Below are positions 33,963-43,449 of a stretch of DNA of 64,000 bases, one piece after another; positions within the stretch are counted from its first letter, which is position 1, and each line of letters begins with the position of its first letter. The notes below the pieces were generated by a model. That model did no database searches. It saw nothing but the letters and a program-made list of their open reading frames with translations, and was not told the DNA's origin. Both the position numbers and the translations under genes were made by a program. The stretch comes from JAUUZQ01 sp964538375 (GTDB taxonomy: Bacteria; Bacteroidota; Bacteroidia; Bacteroidales; GCA-2748055). Location: contig CAZIFQ010000013.1 of assembly GCA_964538375.1 (NCBI GenBank), positions 1-64,000 of the forward strand, read 5' to 3'.

Positions 33963-35303
33963 ATGAATTTAAAAATTGACGTAAAGAATGTATTCGATTT
34001 TATTCCTGAATCTGAAATTTTTGCCCTGAAGGATGAGTCCTCAGCAAAACTAAAGTCACTTAAGAGTGGAGACGGTGAGGGAAATGATTTTCTTGGATGG
34101 GTAAATCTTCCCTCTTCAATCACTGAAGAGAATTTTGTTGCTATTGAAAAAACAGCACAGCGTTTATCAGGAAAATCGGATATAGTAATTGTAATAGGAA
34201 TTGGTGGATCTTACCTGGGTGCAAAAGCAGTTAATGATGCCCTGTCACACAATTTCGAGATGCTTAAAGGGAAAAGAGAGCATCCCACAATGATCTTCGC
34301 AGGTCATAACATTGGGGAAGATTATATGCAAGAATTAACAGACACCCTGGATAATTACAGCTATTCCATCGTTGTTATTAGTAAATCAGGAACTACAACT
34401 GAACCTGCACTGGCATTCAGAATACTAAAGGACCACCTTATTGCAAAAGTTGGAGCTGAAGAGGCAGTATCAAGAATTGTTGCCATCACAGATTCTAGCA
34501 AAGGAGCGCTCAGACAATTAGCAGAACAGGAGGGATATGAAACGTATGTGATTCCTGATGATGTTGGTGGACGTTTCTCTGTGCTTACTCCTGTTGGACT
34601 CGTTCCACTGGCAATATCCGGATTCAACATCCGTGAACTTGTAGCAGGTGCAGTATCAATGGAGAAGATATGTTTGAATAACGACAATCTTGAAGATAAT
34701 CCTGCTTTGCTATATGCTGCCACCAGGAATGCCTTATACAGAAAAGGAAAGAAGATTGAAATTCTCGTGAACTACCACAACAAACTTCACTATATATCTG
34801 AATGGTGGAAGCAGCTTTATGGAGAGAGTGAAGGGAAAGACGGAAAAGGAATATTCCCGGCAGCAGTAGATAATTCAACTGATCTTCACTCCATGGGACA
34901 ATATGTTCAGGAAGGCGAGAGAATCTTATTTGAGACTGTAATATCTGTTAAAGAGAGCGAGCATGATGTTAAAGTGCCTGAAGACTCCAAGGACCTTGAC
35001 AAACTAAATTACCTCGCAGGGAAAAGGATCGACGAGGTGAATAAAATGGCTGAGCTTGGGACTACGCTGGCGCATATTGATGGCGGTGTTCCAAATATCA
35101 GGATTGAGATTCCTGAGATCAATGCCTACAACCTGGGCGGGTTAATGTACTTCTTTGAAATAGCTTGTGGAATCAGCGGATATATGCTTGAAGTCAATCC
35201 ATTCAATCAGCCAGGAGTAGAAGCATACAAAAAGAATATGTTTGCCCTGCTGGAAAAACCTGGTTTTGAAGAAGAAACGAAAAAAATCAAAGAAAGACTG
35301 TAA
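33963..35303 (+). CDS. pgi: Glucose-6-phosphate isomerase
   Basis: A 446-residue enzyme interconverting glucose-6-phosphate and fructose-6-phosphate in glycolysis. Seen are VIGIGGSYLGAKAVNDAL, VISKSGTTTEPALAFRILKD, GGRFSVLTPVGLVPLAISG, DLHSMGQYVQEG and QPGVEAYKKNMFALL. The short (about 450-residue) form is usual for Bacteroidota and Firmicutes. It ends 27 bases before a strong terminator. Confidence 0.95.
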   Translation: MNLKIDVKNVFDFIPESEIFALKDESSAKLKSLKSGDGEGNDFLGWVNLPSSITEENFVAIEKTAQRLSGKSDIVIVIGIGGSYLGAKAVNDALSHNFEMLKGKREHPTMIFAGHNIGEDYMQELTDTLDNYSYSIVVISKSGTTTEPALAFRILKDHLIAKVGAEEAVSRIVAITDSSKGALRQLAEQEGYETYVIPDDVGGRFSVLTPVGLVPLAISGFNIRELVAGAVSMEKICLNNDNLEDNPALLYAATRNALYRKGKKIEILVNYHNKLHYISEWWKQLYGESEGKDGKGIFPAAVDNSTDLHSMGQYVQEGERILFETVISVKESEHDVKVPEDSKDLDKLNYLAGKRIDEVNKMAELGTTLAHIDGGVPNIRIEIPEINAYNLGGLMYFFEIACGISGYMLEVNPFNQPGVEAYKKNMFALLEKPGFEEETKKIKERL

Positions 35304-35330
35304 GCGAACATTTAGCCATAACTTATGTTG

Positions 35331-35361
35331 TAAGACCGGGTACATTCCCGGTCTTTTTTTT
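35331..35361 (+). terminator. Terminator of pgi, touching the next start codon
   Basis: AGACCGGG and CCCGGTCT pair around TACATT and run into eight T residues ending at the ATG (35362) of the EamA transporter. The downstream gene thus has no room for a ribosome-binding site outside the hairpin. Confidence 0.85.
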
Positions 35362-36279
35362 ATGAAAAATTATATCCAAAATCTCAGCCCGACTCTCAAA
35401 GGTGTTTTTCTGGCCTTTATGGCCACCCTGGGAATGGCAAACGTATATGTTTTTTCTAAAGCTGCCTTGCTGGAGGTCAGTTTTTTCCAATTCCAGTTTT
35501 TTTGGTTCGGACTCGCTTTGGTATGGAACCTCGCCTTTTTATATATAAGCGGAATTGTAAAAAAAATCCCTCACTTAAGTAAGAAATCTAACAGGAATCT
35601 AATAATTATTGGATTTTTAGAACTTGGTGCAGCAGCCACATTGTTCCTGGCAATTCAGCTTGCCGAGAATCCAACCATTGTTTCCTTTTTATCCAATGCG
35701 ACACCCATATTTGTAACCCTGCTGGGGATTAGATTCCTTGGAGAGAGATTTAACTCTGTCGAAGCTATTGGAATACTCTTAACTGTCGGAGGTGTAATTC
35801 TAATTACTTATACACGCAATACCTCACTTGCGCAATTTTTTAGTGATGGATCGGGATGGATTTTAATCTCATCCTTGTTCCTATCCGTTAGTATTATTTT
35901 TGCAAAAAGTAACATAAAGGATATTCATCCCGGAATACTCACCTTAAACCGGGTAATCTTTATATTTATATTTGGTATTATTGGCATACTGCTTAGTCGC
36001 GAAAGTTTTAGCATTTCCGGGTCTGCCTTGCTAAATATTGCAGCAGGCTCATTCCTGGGTCCTTTTTTAACCGGTCTTGCCCAATACTCAGCACTAAAAT
36101 ATATTGAAGCTTCGAGAACAATGATTATCCAGGCAACCAGGGGGCTGTTTGTAATGATTGGATCGATGATTTACCTTGCCATAATGCCAACCTCAATGCA
36201 GGTAATTGGTGGAATTATTACCATCCTTGGAGTGATAGTTATGACCTGGGGAAAGATGCGAAAAAAGAAAAGTAAATAA
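35362..36279 (+). CDS. EamA/DMT-family transporter
   Basis: A 305-residue protein with ten predicted membrane helices in two EamA repeats (about 15-145 and 160-295), typical of drug/metabolite transporters; substrates range from amino acids to metabolites. ATG 35362 is the family-like start (MKNYIQNLSPTLKGVFLAFM); the longer frame begins inside pgi and is a chance extension. Expression must come from pgi readthrough or from a promoter within pgi. Confidence 0.8.
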   Translation: MKNYIQNLSPTLKGVFLAFMATLGMANVYVFSKAALLEVSFFQFQFFWFGLALVWNLAFLYISGIVKKIPHLSKKSNRNLIIIGFLELGAAATLFLAIQLAENPTIVSFLSNATPIFVTLLGIRFLGERFNSVEAIGILLTVGGVILITYTRNTSLAQFFSDGSGWILISSLFLSVSIIFAKSNIKDIHPGILTLNRVIFIFIFGIIGILLSRESFSISGSALLNIAAGSFLGPFLTGLAQYSALKYIEASRTMIIQATRGLFVMIGSMIYLAIMPTSMQVIGGIITILGVIVMTWGKMRKKKSK

Positions 36280-36281
36280 AA

Positions 36282-36306
36282 AACGGAACCCGTTACCGGA
36301 TCCCGC
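36282..36306. terminator. Possible bidirectional terminator
   Basis: CGGAACCCGTTACCGGATCCCG is an imperfect palindrome between the convergent EamA and hsp20 genes. There is no T-run, so termination is only suggested by position. Confidence 0.35.
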
Positions 36307-36349
36307 TTCTTCAACTAAACTAACTAAACCAAAACTACCACGAAAAGAT

Positions 36350-36775
36350 TTATGCAATCGTTATTGTCTTAGGTCCTTTTTTTACTTCTTCCTCTTTCTT
36401 TGGAAGATGCACGCTCAGGATTCCCTCTTTATGAGTGGCTGAAATTTTATCCTGCATAATTGAATCAGGAAGTTGAAAAGTCCTTTTGAAAGAACTGTAA
36501 TTGAATTCCCGCCTCATGTATTTGTCTTCTGATTCCTCTTTCTCAATCTTCTTCTCAGAAGAAATAGTGATAAGATCATCATTCAAATCAATATTGAAAT
36601 CTTTTTTCGTTAAACCTGGAGATGCAACATCTATGCGAAACTCTGTATTGTCTTCAATTACATTTACTGCAGGTGTATTAATGTTTCGTGAACCGAAAAA
36701 TCCGCTTAAAGACTGATCACTAAAAATATCATCTAAATAAGCAGGCACATAAGATCTGTTAATTTTTGCTATCAT
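36350..36775 (-). CDS. Small heat-shock protein (Hsp20/alpha-crystallin)
   Basis: A 141-residue chaperone that holds unfolding proteins. The alpha-crystallin domain spans about 35-130 (FRIDVASPGLTKKDFNIDL, then ITISSEKK; GILSVHLPKKEE), with the hallmark C-terminal IxI-like TITIA. The start is taken at 36775 because the GGAGG at 36785-36789 lies just upstream of it; the upstream ATG at 36790 would place that site inside the gene. Its promoter region has a sigma-54-like element and repeated TGTCATTTTGTCA boxes. Confidence 0.92.
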   Translation of the reverse strand: MIAKINRSYVPAYLDDIFSDQSLSGFFGSRNINTPAVNVIEDNTEFRIDVASPGLTKKDFNIDLNDDLITISSEKKIEKEESEDKYMRREFNYSSFKRTFQLPDSIMQDKISATHKEGILSVHLPKKEEEVKKGPKTITIA

Positions 36776-36819
36776 TTTATTTTCCTCCATTTTAATTTAT
36801 TAATCGTTTCCCACTATAG

Positions 36820-36835
36820 ATCAATTCATATGCCA
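36820..36835 (-). promoter_or_regulatory. Sigma-54-like promoter of hsp20
   Basis: On the minus strand TGGCATATGAATTGAT matches the -24/-12 consensus TGGCAYR-N4-TTGCW except for one base (A for C). It would start transcription about 34 bases before ATG 36775. No competing -33/-7 promoter is obvious. Confidence 0.5.
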
Positions 36836-36847
36836 ATGAAAGAATAT

Positions 36848-36892
36848 TGTCATTTTGTCATGTTAGTAGAAATACAGCATGTCATTTTGTCA
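36848..36892 (-). promoter_or_regulatory. Paired activator-site-like repeats upstream of hsp20
   Basis: TGTCATTTTGTCA occurs at 36848-36860 and again at 36880-36892, 32 bases apart (three helical turns). A degenerate version (CATGACAAATTG) is at 36909-36920. Paired boxes upstream of a -24/-12 element are what an enhancer-binding activator would use. Confidence 0.5.
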
Positions 36893-36975
36893 TTTTGAAG
36901 ATTAATCACATGACAAATTGTAAGTATAACGACCCGGTAAATTATTGGATTTCCTCACTGCCTACTGCTCACTGC

Positions 36976-38124
36976 CTACTTCCTCCTACCCAACTCATCT
37001 TTTAGCTTTTCAACTTCAGCCAGCAATTGGGTTTCTCGTTTTGCAGATTTTTCCTGTATGACCCTAAGCTCCTCCATACTTTGTCGCATCTCCTCTTCTC
37101 TTGAAAAGAGCTCTTCGGATTGCTGCCGGGATTGCTGGAGTAATTTCGCAGTGCTTATGTTGACTTTTACTTTTGTAACTGAAGCTGCAATACTGTTACT
37201 AAGTGATTTTATGAAATTGACTTTGTATTCGGGAACATCATTGAATGAGGCCAGCTCAATAACACCCAGGACCTGTTCATCCAACAATACCGGCACGAGA
37301 ATCAATGTTGAAGGAAAGTCTTCCCCAAGTCCCGACCTGATACGTATATAATCATCAGGCAGATCGGTAATAACGATACTATCCTTTTCAATAGCACATC
37401 TTCCAATCAGTCCTTCACCAAACCTGAACTGCTTATCTATCTTCTTTTCCCTGTCGAAAGCATACGAACCGGTCAACTCCAGCACTGGCTCCTCCCCTTC
37501 ATCGTCCTTCACCATAAAAAACCCTCCCACTTCCATGTCAACATAGCTAACCAGTTCCTTTATAAACTCATTAGACATAATGGAAATATCATCTTCCGTA
37601 TTTCTCAGGAGTTCTCCAATAGTTGCCAGTCCCTGTGCAGCCCAGTTTTCCTGTTCGTCAACAGACCTCCTCCTCTCGTCCTCAATTTTCGATTGATTGA
37701 GTTGATTTTTTAACTGGCACATTGCCTTGCCAATCCTGTCTTCATCTCCTCTCACATTAAAACCATCACTTAATGATCCCTTTGATACATCCATAGTAAA
37801 CCTGATAACTTCTTCCAGGTATTGAAAATGTATGCTTAACGACTCTTCCAAATCGCCAATCTCATTGTTCCATTGTTTTGTTTCGATAACAGGTATTTCC
37901 CCTTTATCAAGACTGGACAAAATACTTGTCAGCTTATTTAGTGGAGAGTATATAGTTGCATAAAAAAGGAACCCTTCCACCAGGATTAACAGTACAGCTA
38001 TCAGTGCAAGTGTCGTAACTAATTTACTGTTTTCACCGCCTGAAAGTATGATCCACATCATCAGTGTTGCAATGACAACAAATAAAACGGCTACCGGCAG
38101 AAGTATTGAGATCCTTCGTTTCAT
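36976..38124 (-). CDS. Membrane-bound GAF-domain signalling protein
   Basis: A 382-residue protein with two membrane helices (about 8-28 and 36-56), a HAMP-like linker, a GAF domain at about 165-320 (GGFFMVKDDEGEEPVLELTG, then GLIGRCAIEKDSIVITDLP) and a C-terminal coiled coil (about 335-380, QSEELFSREEEMRQSMEEL). No kinase, cyclase or methyl-accepting region follows, so the output is not evident; such proteins often pair with separate partners. It has the look of a shortened sensor-kinase N-terminus. Confidence 0.75.
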   Translation of the reverse strand: MKRRISILLPVAVLFVVIATLMMWIILSGGENSKLVTTLALIAVLLILVEGFLFYATIYSPLNKLTSILSSLDKGEIPVIETKQWNNEIGDLEESLSIHFQYLEEVIRFTMDVSKGSLSDGFNVRGDEDRIGKAMCQLKNQLNQSKIEDERRRSVDEQENWAAQGLATIGELLRNTEDDISIMSNEFIKELVSYVDMEVGGFFMVKDDEGEEPVLELTGSYAFDREKKIDKQFRFGEGLIGRCAIEKDSIVITDLPDDYIRIRSGLGEDFPSTLILVPVLLDEQVLGVIELASFNDVPEYKVNFIKSLSNSIAASVTKVKVNISTAKLLQQSRQQSEELFSREEEMRQSMEELRVIQEKSAKRETQLLAEVEKLKDELGRRK

Positions 38125-38160
38125 AATCTTATGTAAGGTATAAATTTAGAAATTTTTTAC

Positions 38161-39333
38161 TTACATCCTGTTAATGGCCTGAGACAATTGCTGTAAGGCC
38201 TTTCCCAGGTTCTTTCTTGGTGTAGCTATATTAATTCGTTGATAGTATTCTCCACCTGGCCCAAATTTCGCTCCCTCAACCAATCCAAGTCTTGCTTCAT
38301 TTATCATGAATGCAGTTAGTTCCTTTTCTTTCATTCCCAGCTTTTTAAAACCCAACCAGGTCAGATATGTTGCTTCCAGTGAAGAAACACCTACCTGGGA
38401 TATATGACTCTTTACAAACTCCTGCAGATAGATAAAATTCCCTTCCAGGTATCTCAATAGCTGTTCAAGCCATTCATCTCCTTTCAGGTAAGCTGCCTCC
38501 ATGGCCACCATTCCAAACAAGTTTCCACTACCCACATGCACATCCTCAAGCACTTTGTCGTATACAGCTTTCAATTTAGCGTTTTCAATTATTACAGCTG
38601 AAGAGTGCATCCCCGCAAGGTTAAAGGTCTTGCTTGGAGCCACGCAAGTTATACAAAGATCGGAAATCTCTTCCCCCAAGCTTGCCAGTGGAATATGCTT
38701 ATGATCAAACAAGATAAGGTCGGAATGTATCTCGTCACTTATCACCTTCACATTATATTTCACACATAAATTAGCCAGCTGAACAAGTTCACCCTTATTC
38801 CATGCCCTTCCGACCGGGTTGTGAGGATGACAAAAAAGCATCAGCTCAATTCCCTCACTAAATTTCTTTTCGAGATCATCAAAATCCATGGTATATACTC
38901 CATCCTCATCAATAAGCTGATTATAAACCAGTTTTCGTCCATGATTTTCCACAGCACTGAGGAAGGGAAAATATACAGGTGGCTGAATAAGTATTTTGTC
39001 ACCTGGTTTGGTATATCCCATGACACTGAAGTTTAGGGCAGGGACAATTCCGGGACTAAAATTAATTGCTCCCGGATCAAGCTTCCATCCATGGCGTCTT
39101 TCCATCCATGCAGCAACAATCTCATAAAACCGCGCAGGACGATAAGTGTATCCGTATATGGGATGCTGCAGCCGCTCTGCAAGCGCATCCCTTATAAAAT
39201 CAGGCACTTCAAAATCCATGTCTGCCACCCACATTGGAATTACATCTTCCCTGCCAAATAGTGGCGTCAGGAGATCAAATTTTACAGAATCAGTCCCTCT
39301 TCTCTCAATCTGTTTATCGAAATCGTATTTCAT
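38161..39333 (-). CDS. PatB/MalY-type PLP enzyme (cystathionine beta-lyase-like aminotransferase)
   Basis: A 390-residue fold-type I PLP enzyme. The N-terminal YDFDKQIERRGTDSVKFD and MWVADMDFEVPDFI, then ISDEIHSDLI and the PLP-lysine segment CVAPSKTFNLAGMHSSAVII are typical of the MalY/PatB group, which cleave cystathionine or cysteine conjugates to release thiols. Start taken at ATG 39333; a GTG two codons earlier is possible. Solo gene. Confidence 0.88.
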   Translation of the reverse strand: MKYDFDKQIERRGTDSVKFDLLTPLFGREDVIPMWVADMDFEVPDFIRDALAERLQHPIYGYTYRPARFYEIVAAWMERRHGWKLDPGAINFSPGIVPALNFSVMGYTKPGDKILIQPPVYFPFLSAVENHGRKLVYNQLIDEDGVYTMDFDDLEKKFSEGIELMLFCHPHNPVGRAWNKGELVQLANLCVKYNVKVISDEIHSDLILFDHKHIPLASLGEEISDLCITCVAPSKTFNLAGMHSSAVIIENAKLKAVYDKVLEDVHVGSGNLFGMVAMEAAYLKGDEWLEQLLRYLEGNFIYLQEFVKSHISQVGVSSLEATYLTWLGFKKLGMKEKELTAFMINEARLGLVEGAKFGPGGEYYQRINIATPRKNLGKALQQLSQAINRM

Positions 39334-39373
39334 ATACACATATTTATTTTCACAGAAATCACATCACATTAGT

Positions 39374-39850
39374 CTATTTATAGAAAGCATCAGGGTCAGG
39401 AAAGGCCATTGATTCTCGTGCTTTTTCTTTTGAAAGGATAAAATATTCAGCCACTGATTCGGCACACAACACTCCTTCTGAATTGAAAAGTTTTACTTCG
39501 ATCTCGGCCAGATTTCTTCTCTGCTCAACTAATTTGGCCCGCAGAGTAATAGGTCCCTGGTTCACCATCACCGGTTTGCGGAAGCGACAAGTTAACCTCG
39601 AAGTAACACCTCCGGTTTTTAATTTTACAAATACCACCCAACTGGCAATCTCGTCCATCAATGTGCTCTGAATTCCCCCGTGAAGCACATTGGTATATCC
39701 CTGGAAACAGGGATCCGGCTCCCACGTTGAAACTATTTCATCACCATCTTCATAAAATTCCAATTTCAAACCATGATCATTGTTAGGACTGCACCCAAAG
39801 CATTTATAGCTGGATAGTTCTGCAAATGGGTTTTTCAACTTCTTCATCAT
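39374..39850 (-). CDS. PaaI-type hotdog thioesterase
   Basis: A 158-residue hotdog-fold protein. HGGIQSTLMDEIASW is the usual active-site helix of PaaI-like acyl-CoA thioesterases, with strands TSRLTCRFRKPV and LRAKLVEQRRNLAEIEVKLF. The N-terminal CFGCSPNNDHGL is a Cys-x-x-Cys feature seen in a subgroup. It is divergent from rsmA with 78 bases between starts. Confidence 0.85.
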   Translation of the reverse strand: MMKKLKNPFAELSSYKCFGCSPNNDHGLKLEFYEDGDEIVSTWEPDPCFQGYTNVLHGGIQSTLMDEIASWVVFVKLKTGGVTSRLTCRFRKPVMVNQGPITLRAKLVEQRRNLAEIEVKLFNSEGVLCAESVAEYFILSKEKARESMAFPDPDAFYK

Positions 39851-39928
39851 TTATATTTTACTGGATTAAGATTCAAAATTAATATTTATAAATTGCGAAA
39901 GAATATAAATCCTCCCTAATCCTCAAAT

Positions 39929-40693
39929 ATGGTACGGCCAAAGAAACATCTCGGACAACATTTTCTTACTGATCCAGCTATTGCAGAAAGAATTGTAGGT
40001 TCCATGGCTTCAAGAGAAGACAGGGCCGTAGTGGAAATCGGTCCCGGAAAGGGTATTCTTACACAATTTCTTTTACAAGAGAATATCCGTCGCTTTATTC
40101 CCATAGAAATTGACGATGAATCTTATGATTACCTGCTAAGGGAATGGCCGGAACTAAAGGATGAGATGCAACTACTTGATTTTCTGAAATTTGATATTGG
40201 ATCTCTCAGGGAAGATAAGCTGCAGATCATTGGAAATTTTCCATATAATATCTCGAGCCAGATATTCTTCAAAGTACTGGAAAATAAAGATATAGTTAAT
40301 GAGGTAGTATGTATGATACAGAAAGAGGTGGCCGTAAGGTTGGCTTCTCCCCCGGGTTCCAAACAATATGGTATTCTTTCGGTGCTGCTACAGGCCTATT
40401 ATACCCTGGATTACCTGTTCACCGTCAAACCAGGGTCATTTTTTCCTCCTCCGAAAGTCAATTCCGGTGTTGTGCGACTGATTCGCAACGAAACCAGGCA
40501 ATTGGCTTGTGATGAGAAACTGTTTTTCAGGGTAGTGAAAACTTCTTTCAACCAGCGAAGAAAGACAATTCGCAACTCCTTAAAAACTATTTTGCTAAAT
40601 TTGCATGTCGAATCCGAATTATTGTCTAAAAGACCTGAACAATTGAGTGTTTCTGAATTCGTTGAATTAACAAATCTGATCGACCATAAATAA
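39929..40693 (+). CDS. rsmA: 16S rRNA (adenine1518/1519-N6)-dimethyltransferase
   Basis: A 254-residue KsgA-type methyltransferase that dimethylates two adenines in helix 45 of 16S rRNA during 30S maturation. Seen are KKHLGQHFLTDPAIAERIV, the SAM site EIGPGKGILTQFLL, the catalytic NFPYN (GNFPYNISSQIFFK) and SFNQRRKTIRNSLK. Full length. mgtE follows after 37 bases on the same strand. Confidence 0.95.
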   Translation: MVRPKKHLGQHFLTDPAIAERIVGSMASREDRAVVEIGPGKGILTQFLLQENIRRFIPIEIDDESYDYLLREWPELKDEMQLLDFLKFDIGSLREDKLQIIGNFPYNISSQIFFKVLENKDIVNEVVCMIQKEVAVRLASPPGSKQYGILSVLLQAYYTLDYLFTVKPGSFFPPPKVNSGVVRLIRNETRQLACDEKLFFRVVKTSFNQRRKTIRNSLKTILLNLHVESELLSKRPEQLSVSEFVELTNLIDHK

Positions 40694-40730
40694 CAGAATA
40701 ATCTGAGTGTAAATCCTAAGCTGCTTTGTT

Positions 40731-42098
40731 ATGGGTACTAAAATAACCAGGGAATATATAGGTGAATTAAGAGGCCTTATAGAAGCCAGAGATGACAAAG
40801 CAACTCTCAAGATGATGGAGTTTCTCCATCCTGCAGATATTGCTGAACTTTACGACGATCTCAACATTGAAGAGGCCAAGTACCTCTACATGTTACTGGA
40901 TCCCGAGACTGCCTCTGATGTGCTCGTTGAACTGGAGGAAGATGACCGGGAAAAATTTCTAAAAGTACTCCCACCTGAAATTATTGCAAGCCAGTTTATC
41001 GGGCATATGGAATCTGATGATGCTGCGGATATCATTGGTGACATGTCAGAAGATGTCAAGCAGGAGGTATTGCTGCACATCGATGACCTTGAGCAGGCAG
41101 GAGACATTGTTGACTTGCTGGCATATGATGAGGATACAGCCGGGGGACTCATGGCTAAGGAGTTAGTAAAGGTGTATGAAAACTGGAGCATCACCACCTG
41201 CCTGAATGAGATGCGGAAGCAGGCCGAAGATGTGGATGAATTATATTATATCTATGTGGTTAGTGATGATAATATTCTGAAGGGAATATTGTCATTGAAG
41301 GCATTGCTCCTGGCAAGTGGAAAAACACTAATAAAGGACATTTATGAAACAGGAGCCCATTCTGTAAGTACCGATACTCCCTCCGAAGAAGTTTCACAAA
41401 TCATGGGTAAATATGACCTGGTTGTGCTGCCGGTTATTGACAGTATTGGGAGATTAATAGGTAGGATTACAATCGATGACGTGGTAGATGTTATTCGTGA
41501 TGAGGCCGAGAAGGATTACCAAATGGCTTCTGGTATCTTCGTTGATGTTGAAACCACTGACTCAGCTATACGCATGTCCCGGGCGCGCCTTCCCTGGCTA
41601 ATCATCGGTTTATTGGGAGGTATACTTGTTGCTGCGCTCATTGGGAGATTTGAAGAGGATTTGAGGATTTATCCCGAAATGGCGTTTTTCATTCCCCTGA
41701 TAGCAGCCATGGCAGGTAATGTTGGAATACAATCATCAGCAATTATTGTACAGGGATTGGCAAACAACAGTCTAGGACTTGAAAGCACCTTTAGAAAATT
41801 AGTAAAGGAATTTATGGTTGCCATCTTTAATGGACTCATCCTTGCAGCCCTGTTGTTTGGATATAATATTCTCTTCAGTGATAGCATGGCTCTTACCTAT
41901 ACCGTGAGTATATCATTATTTGTGGTGATTATTTTTGCTGCACTATTTGGGACAACGATCCCATTGTTTCTAAATAAATTAAAACTTGATCCTGCACTTG
42001 CCACAGGACCATTTATCACCACTACAAATGATATCATGGGTTTGTTGATGTACTTCCTTGTGGGTAGATTGCTTTATGATATTATACCGCTTGTTTGA
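40731..42098 (+). CDS. mgtE: Magnesium transporter MgtE
   Basis: A 455-residue Mg2+ channel. It has an N-terminal acidic superhelical domain (about 5-130), paired CBS domains (about 135-255) that sense Mg2+, a connecting helix, and five membrane helices (about 285-450) with PLIAAMAGNVGIQSSAIIVQ and the pore-lining ATGPFITTTNDIMG. Arrangement and length are complete. It converges with the MacB-type permease gene with no gap. Confidence 0.95.
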   Translation: MGTKITREYIGELRGLIEARDDKATLKMMEFLHPADIAELYDDLNIEEAKYLYMLLDPETASDVLVELEEDDREKFLKVLPPEIIASQFIGHMESDDAADIIGDMSEDVKQEVLLHIDDLEQAGDIVDLLAYDEDTAGGLMAKELVKVYENWSITTCLNEMRKQAEDVDELYYIYVVSDDNILKGILSLKALLLASGKTLIKDIYETGAHSVSTDTPSEEVSQIMGKYDLVVLPVIDSIGRLIGRITIDDVVDVIRDEAEKDYQMASGIFVDVETTDSAIRMSRARLPWLIIGLLGGILVAALIGRFEEDLRIYPEMAFFIPLIAAMAGNVGIQSSAIIVQGLANNSLGLESTFRKLVKEFMVAIFNGLILAALLFGYNILFSDSMALTYTVSISLFVVIIFAALFGTTIPLFLNKLKLDPALATGPFITTTNDIMGLLMYFLVGRLLYDIIPLV

Positions 42099-43355
42099 TC
42101 AGAAGGTAGAGTTCATTGCTGTTACGGGATCCATTCTGGCGGCCTGCCAGGCCGGGGCAAACCCACTTACAAGTCCAATGATAGAGGATATTGATATCCC
42201 CAAAATGATGTTCGATACAGTGAGATACATCTTGAAATCACCTGTTAGGTTGATCAGCAATGTACCTGCTGCCACAATCACTAATCCAACAATTCCCCCC
42301 GCCAATGAAAGCAATACTGATTCAAATAGAAATTCCAACATTATAAAATAATTTTTCGCTCCAATGGCTTTTTGAATGCCGATGATATGAGTTCTCTCTT
42401 TCACTGATACAAACATGATGTTGGCAATTCCAAATCCCCCCACGAGGATGGAAAATATTCCAATAAAAAATCCTGCCGCATTAATGACCTTAAAAACCTG
42501 GTCCAGCTGATTGTTTATCAAACTGGTCTGATTTAATGCAAAATTATCATCATCTCTTGGTTTAATTCTGCGATGGGATCTCAATAGAAGACGCAATTCG
42601 TCTGAAAGCTCTTCCACAGAAACCCCCTGCTTTGCTTTCACCCATATCTGAGGATTGTTCCATTCCTTGCGAATATCGACAAAACTTTTCATGAAATTAA
42701 TGGGGAGAATCACCAATTCATCAAGGTTATTGTTATCGAAGGTACCTTTCCCCTCTTTCTTGGTTACACCAATAACAGTTACTTTAAAGCCAGCAACAAC
42801 AATTTCCTTATCAATAGGATCCAGACCTTCAAATAATTCATCCGCGAGATCGCATCCAATCACAGCAATATTTCGGCCACCTTCTACTTCAAAAGGCGAG
42901 AAATATCTACCCTGCTCTATTTCAAAAGACCTGATATTCTGGAAACCATCTGATGCTCCATTAATAGTAGTACTTTCAGAGGTGTTATTTTTATACTTAA
43001 CAGTCCTGTTTGTAAAAGAAACAAAACATGCCTCTTCTGCCATCAGGGACTTACTTTTTATGAATTCATTCTCTTTCAACGATGGAATTGGACGATTCAT
43101 ATATTTCCACCATGCATACTCTTCCCCTTCTTCAGGTGCCCAGGGCCATTTCTCCACGTAAACTACATTGTCACCCAAGGCAGAAACACTCTCCCTGATA
43201 TTTATTTCAAGGGAATCGACAATCGTAAAAACAGAGATAATTGCAAATATCCCAATCGTAATTCCCAGCAGAGACAAAGCCGTTCTCAACCGATTTCCTG
43301 AGAATGTCTGAAAAGACATTACAAAACTTTCCCAAATTAACCTTAAAATAATCAT
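42099..43355 (-). CDS. MacB-type ABC transporter permease (FtsX-like)
   Basis: A 418-residue protein with one N-terminal helix (TALSLLGITIGIFAIISVFT), a large periplasmic MacB-PCD domain (about 45-270), and three helices near the C-terminus in an FtsX domain (FFIGIFSILVGGFGIANIMF, IGIQKAIGAK). Such proteins work with an ATPase to power extrusion or lipoprotein handling by mechanotransmission. No ATPase gene is adjacent. Confidence 0.88.
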   Translation of the reverse strand: MIILRLIWESFVMSFQTFSGNRLRTALSLLGITIGIFAIISVFTIVDSLEINIRESVSALGDNVVYVEKWPWAPEEGEEYAWWKYMNRPIPSLKENEFIKSKSLMAEEACFVSFTNRTVKYKNNTSESTTINGASDGFQNIRSFEIEQGRYFSPFEVEGGRNIAVIGCDLADELFEGLDPIDKEIVVAGFKVTVIGVTKKEGKGTFDNNNLDELVILPINFMKSFVDIRKEWNNPQIWVKAKQGVSVEELSDELRLLLRSHRRIKPRDDDNFALNQTSLINNQLDQVFKVINAAGFFIGIFSILVGGFGIANIMFVSVKERTHIIGIQKAIGAKNYFIMLEFLFESVLLSLAGGIVGLVIVAAGTLLINLTGDFKMYLTVSNIILGISISSIIGLVSGFAPAWQAARMDPVTAMNSTF

Positions 43356-43449
43356 GTCATCTATATAAGAAACTCCATAAACGTTTCGTAATTTTGCACG
43401 AACACATTTTTATGCAAGATAAAACTTTAGTATCAACTATTAACTATTC

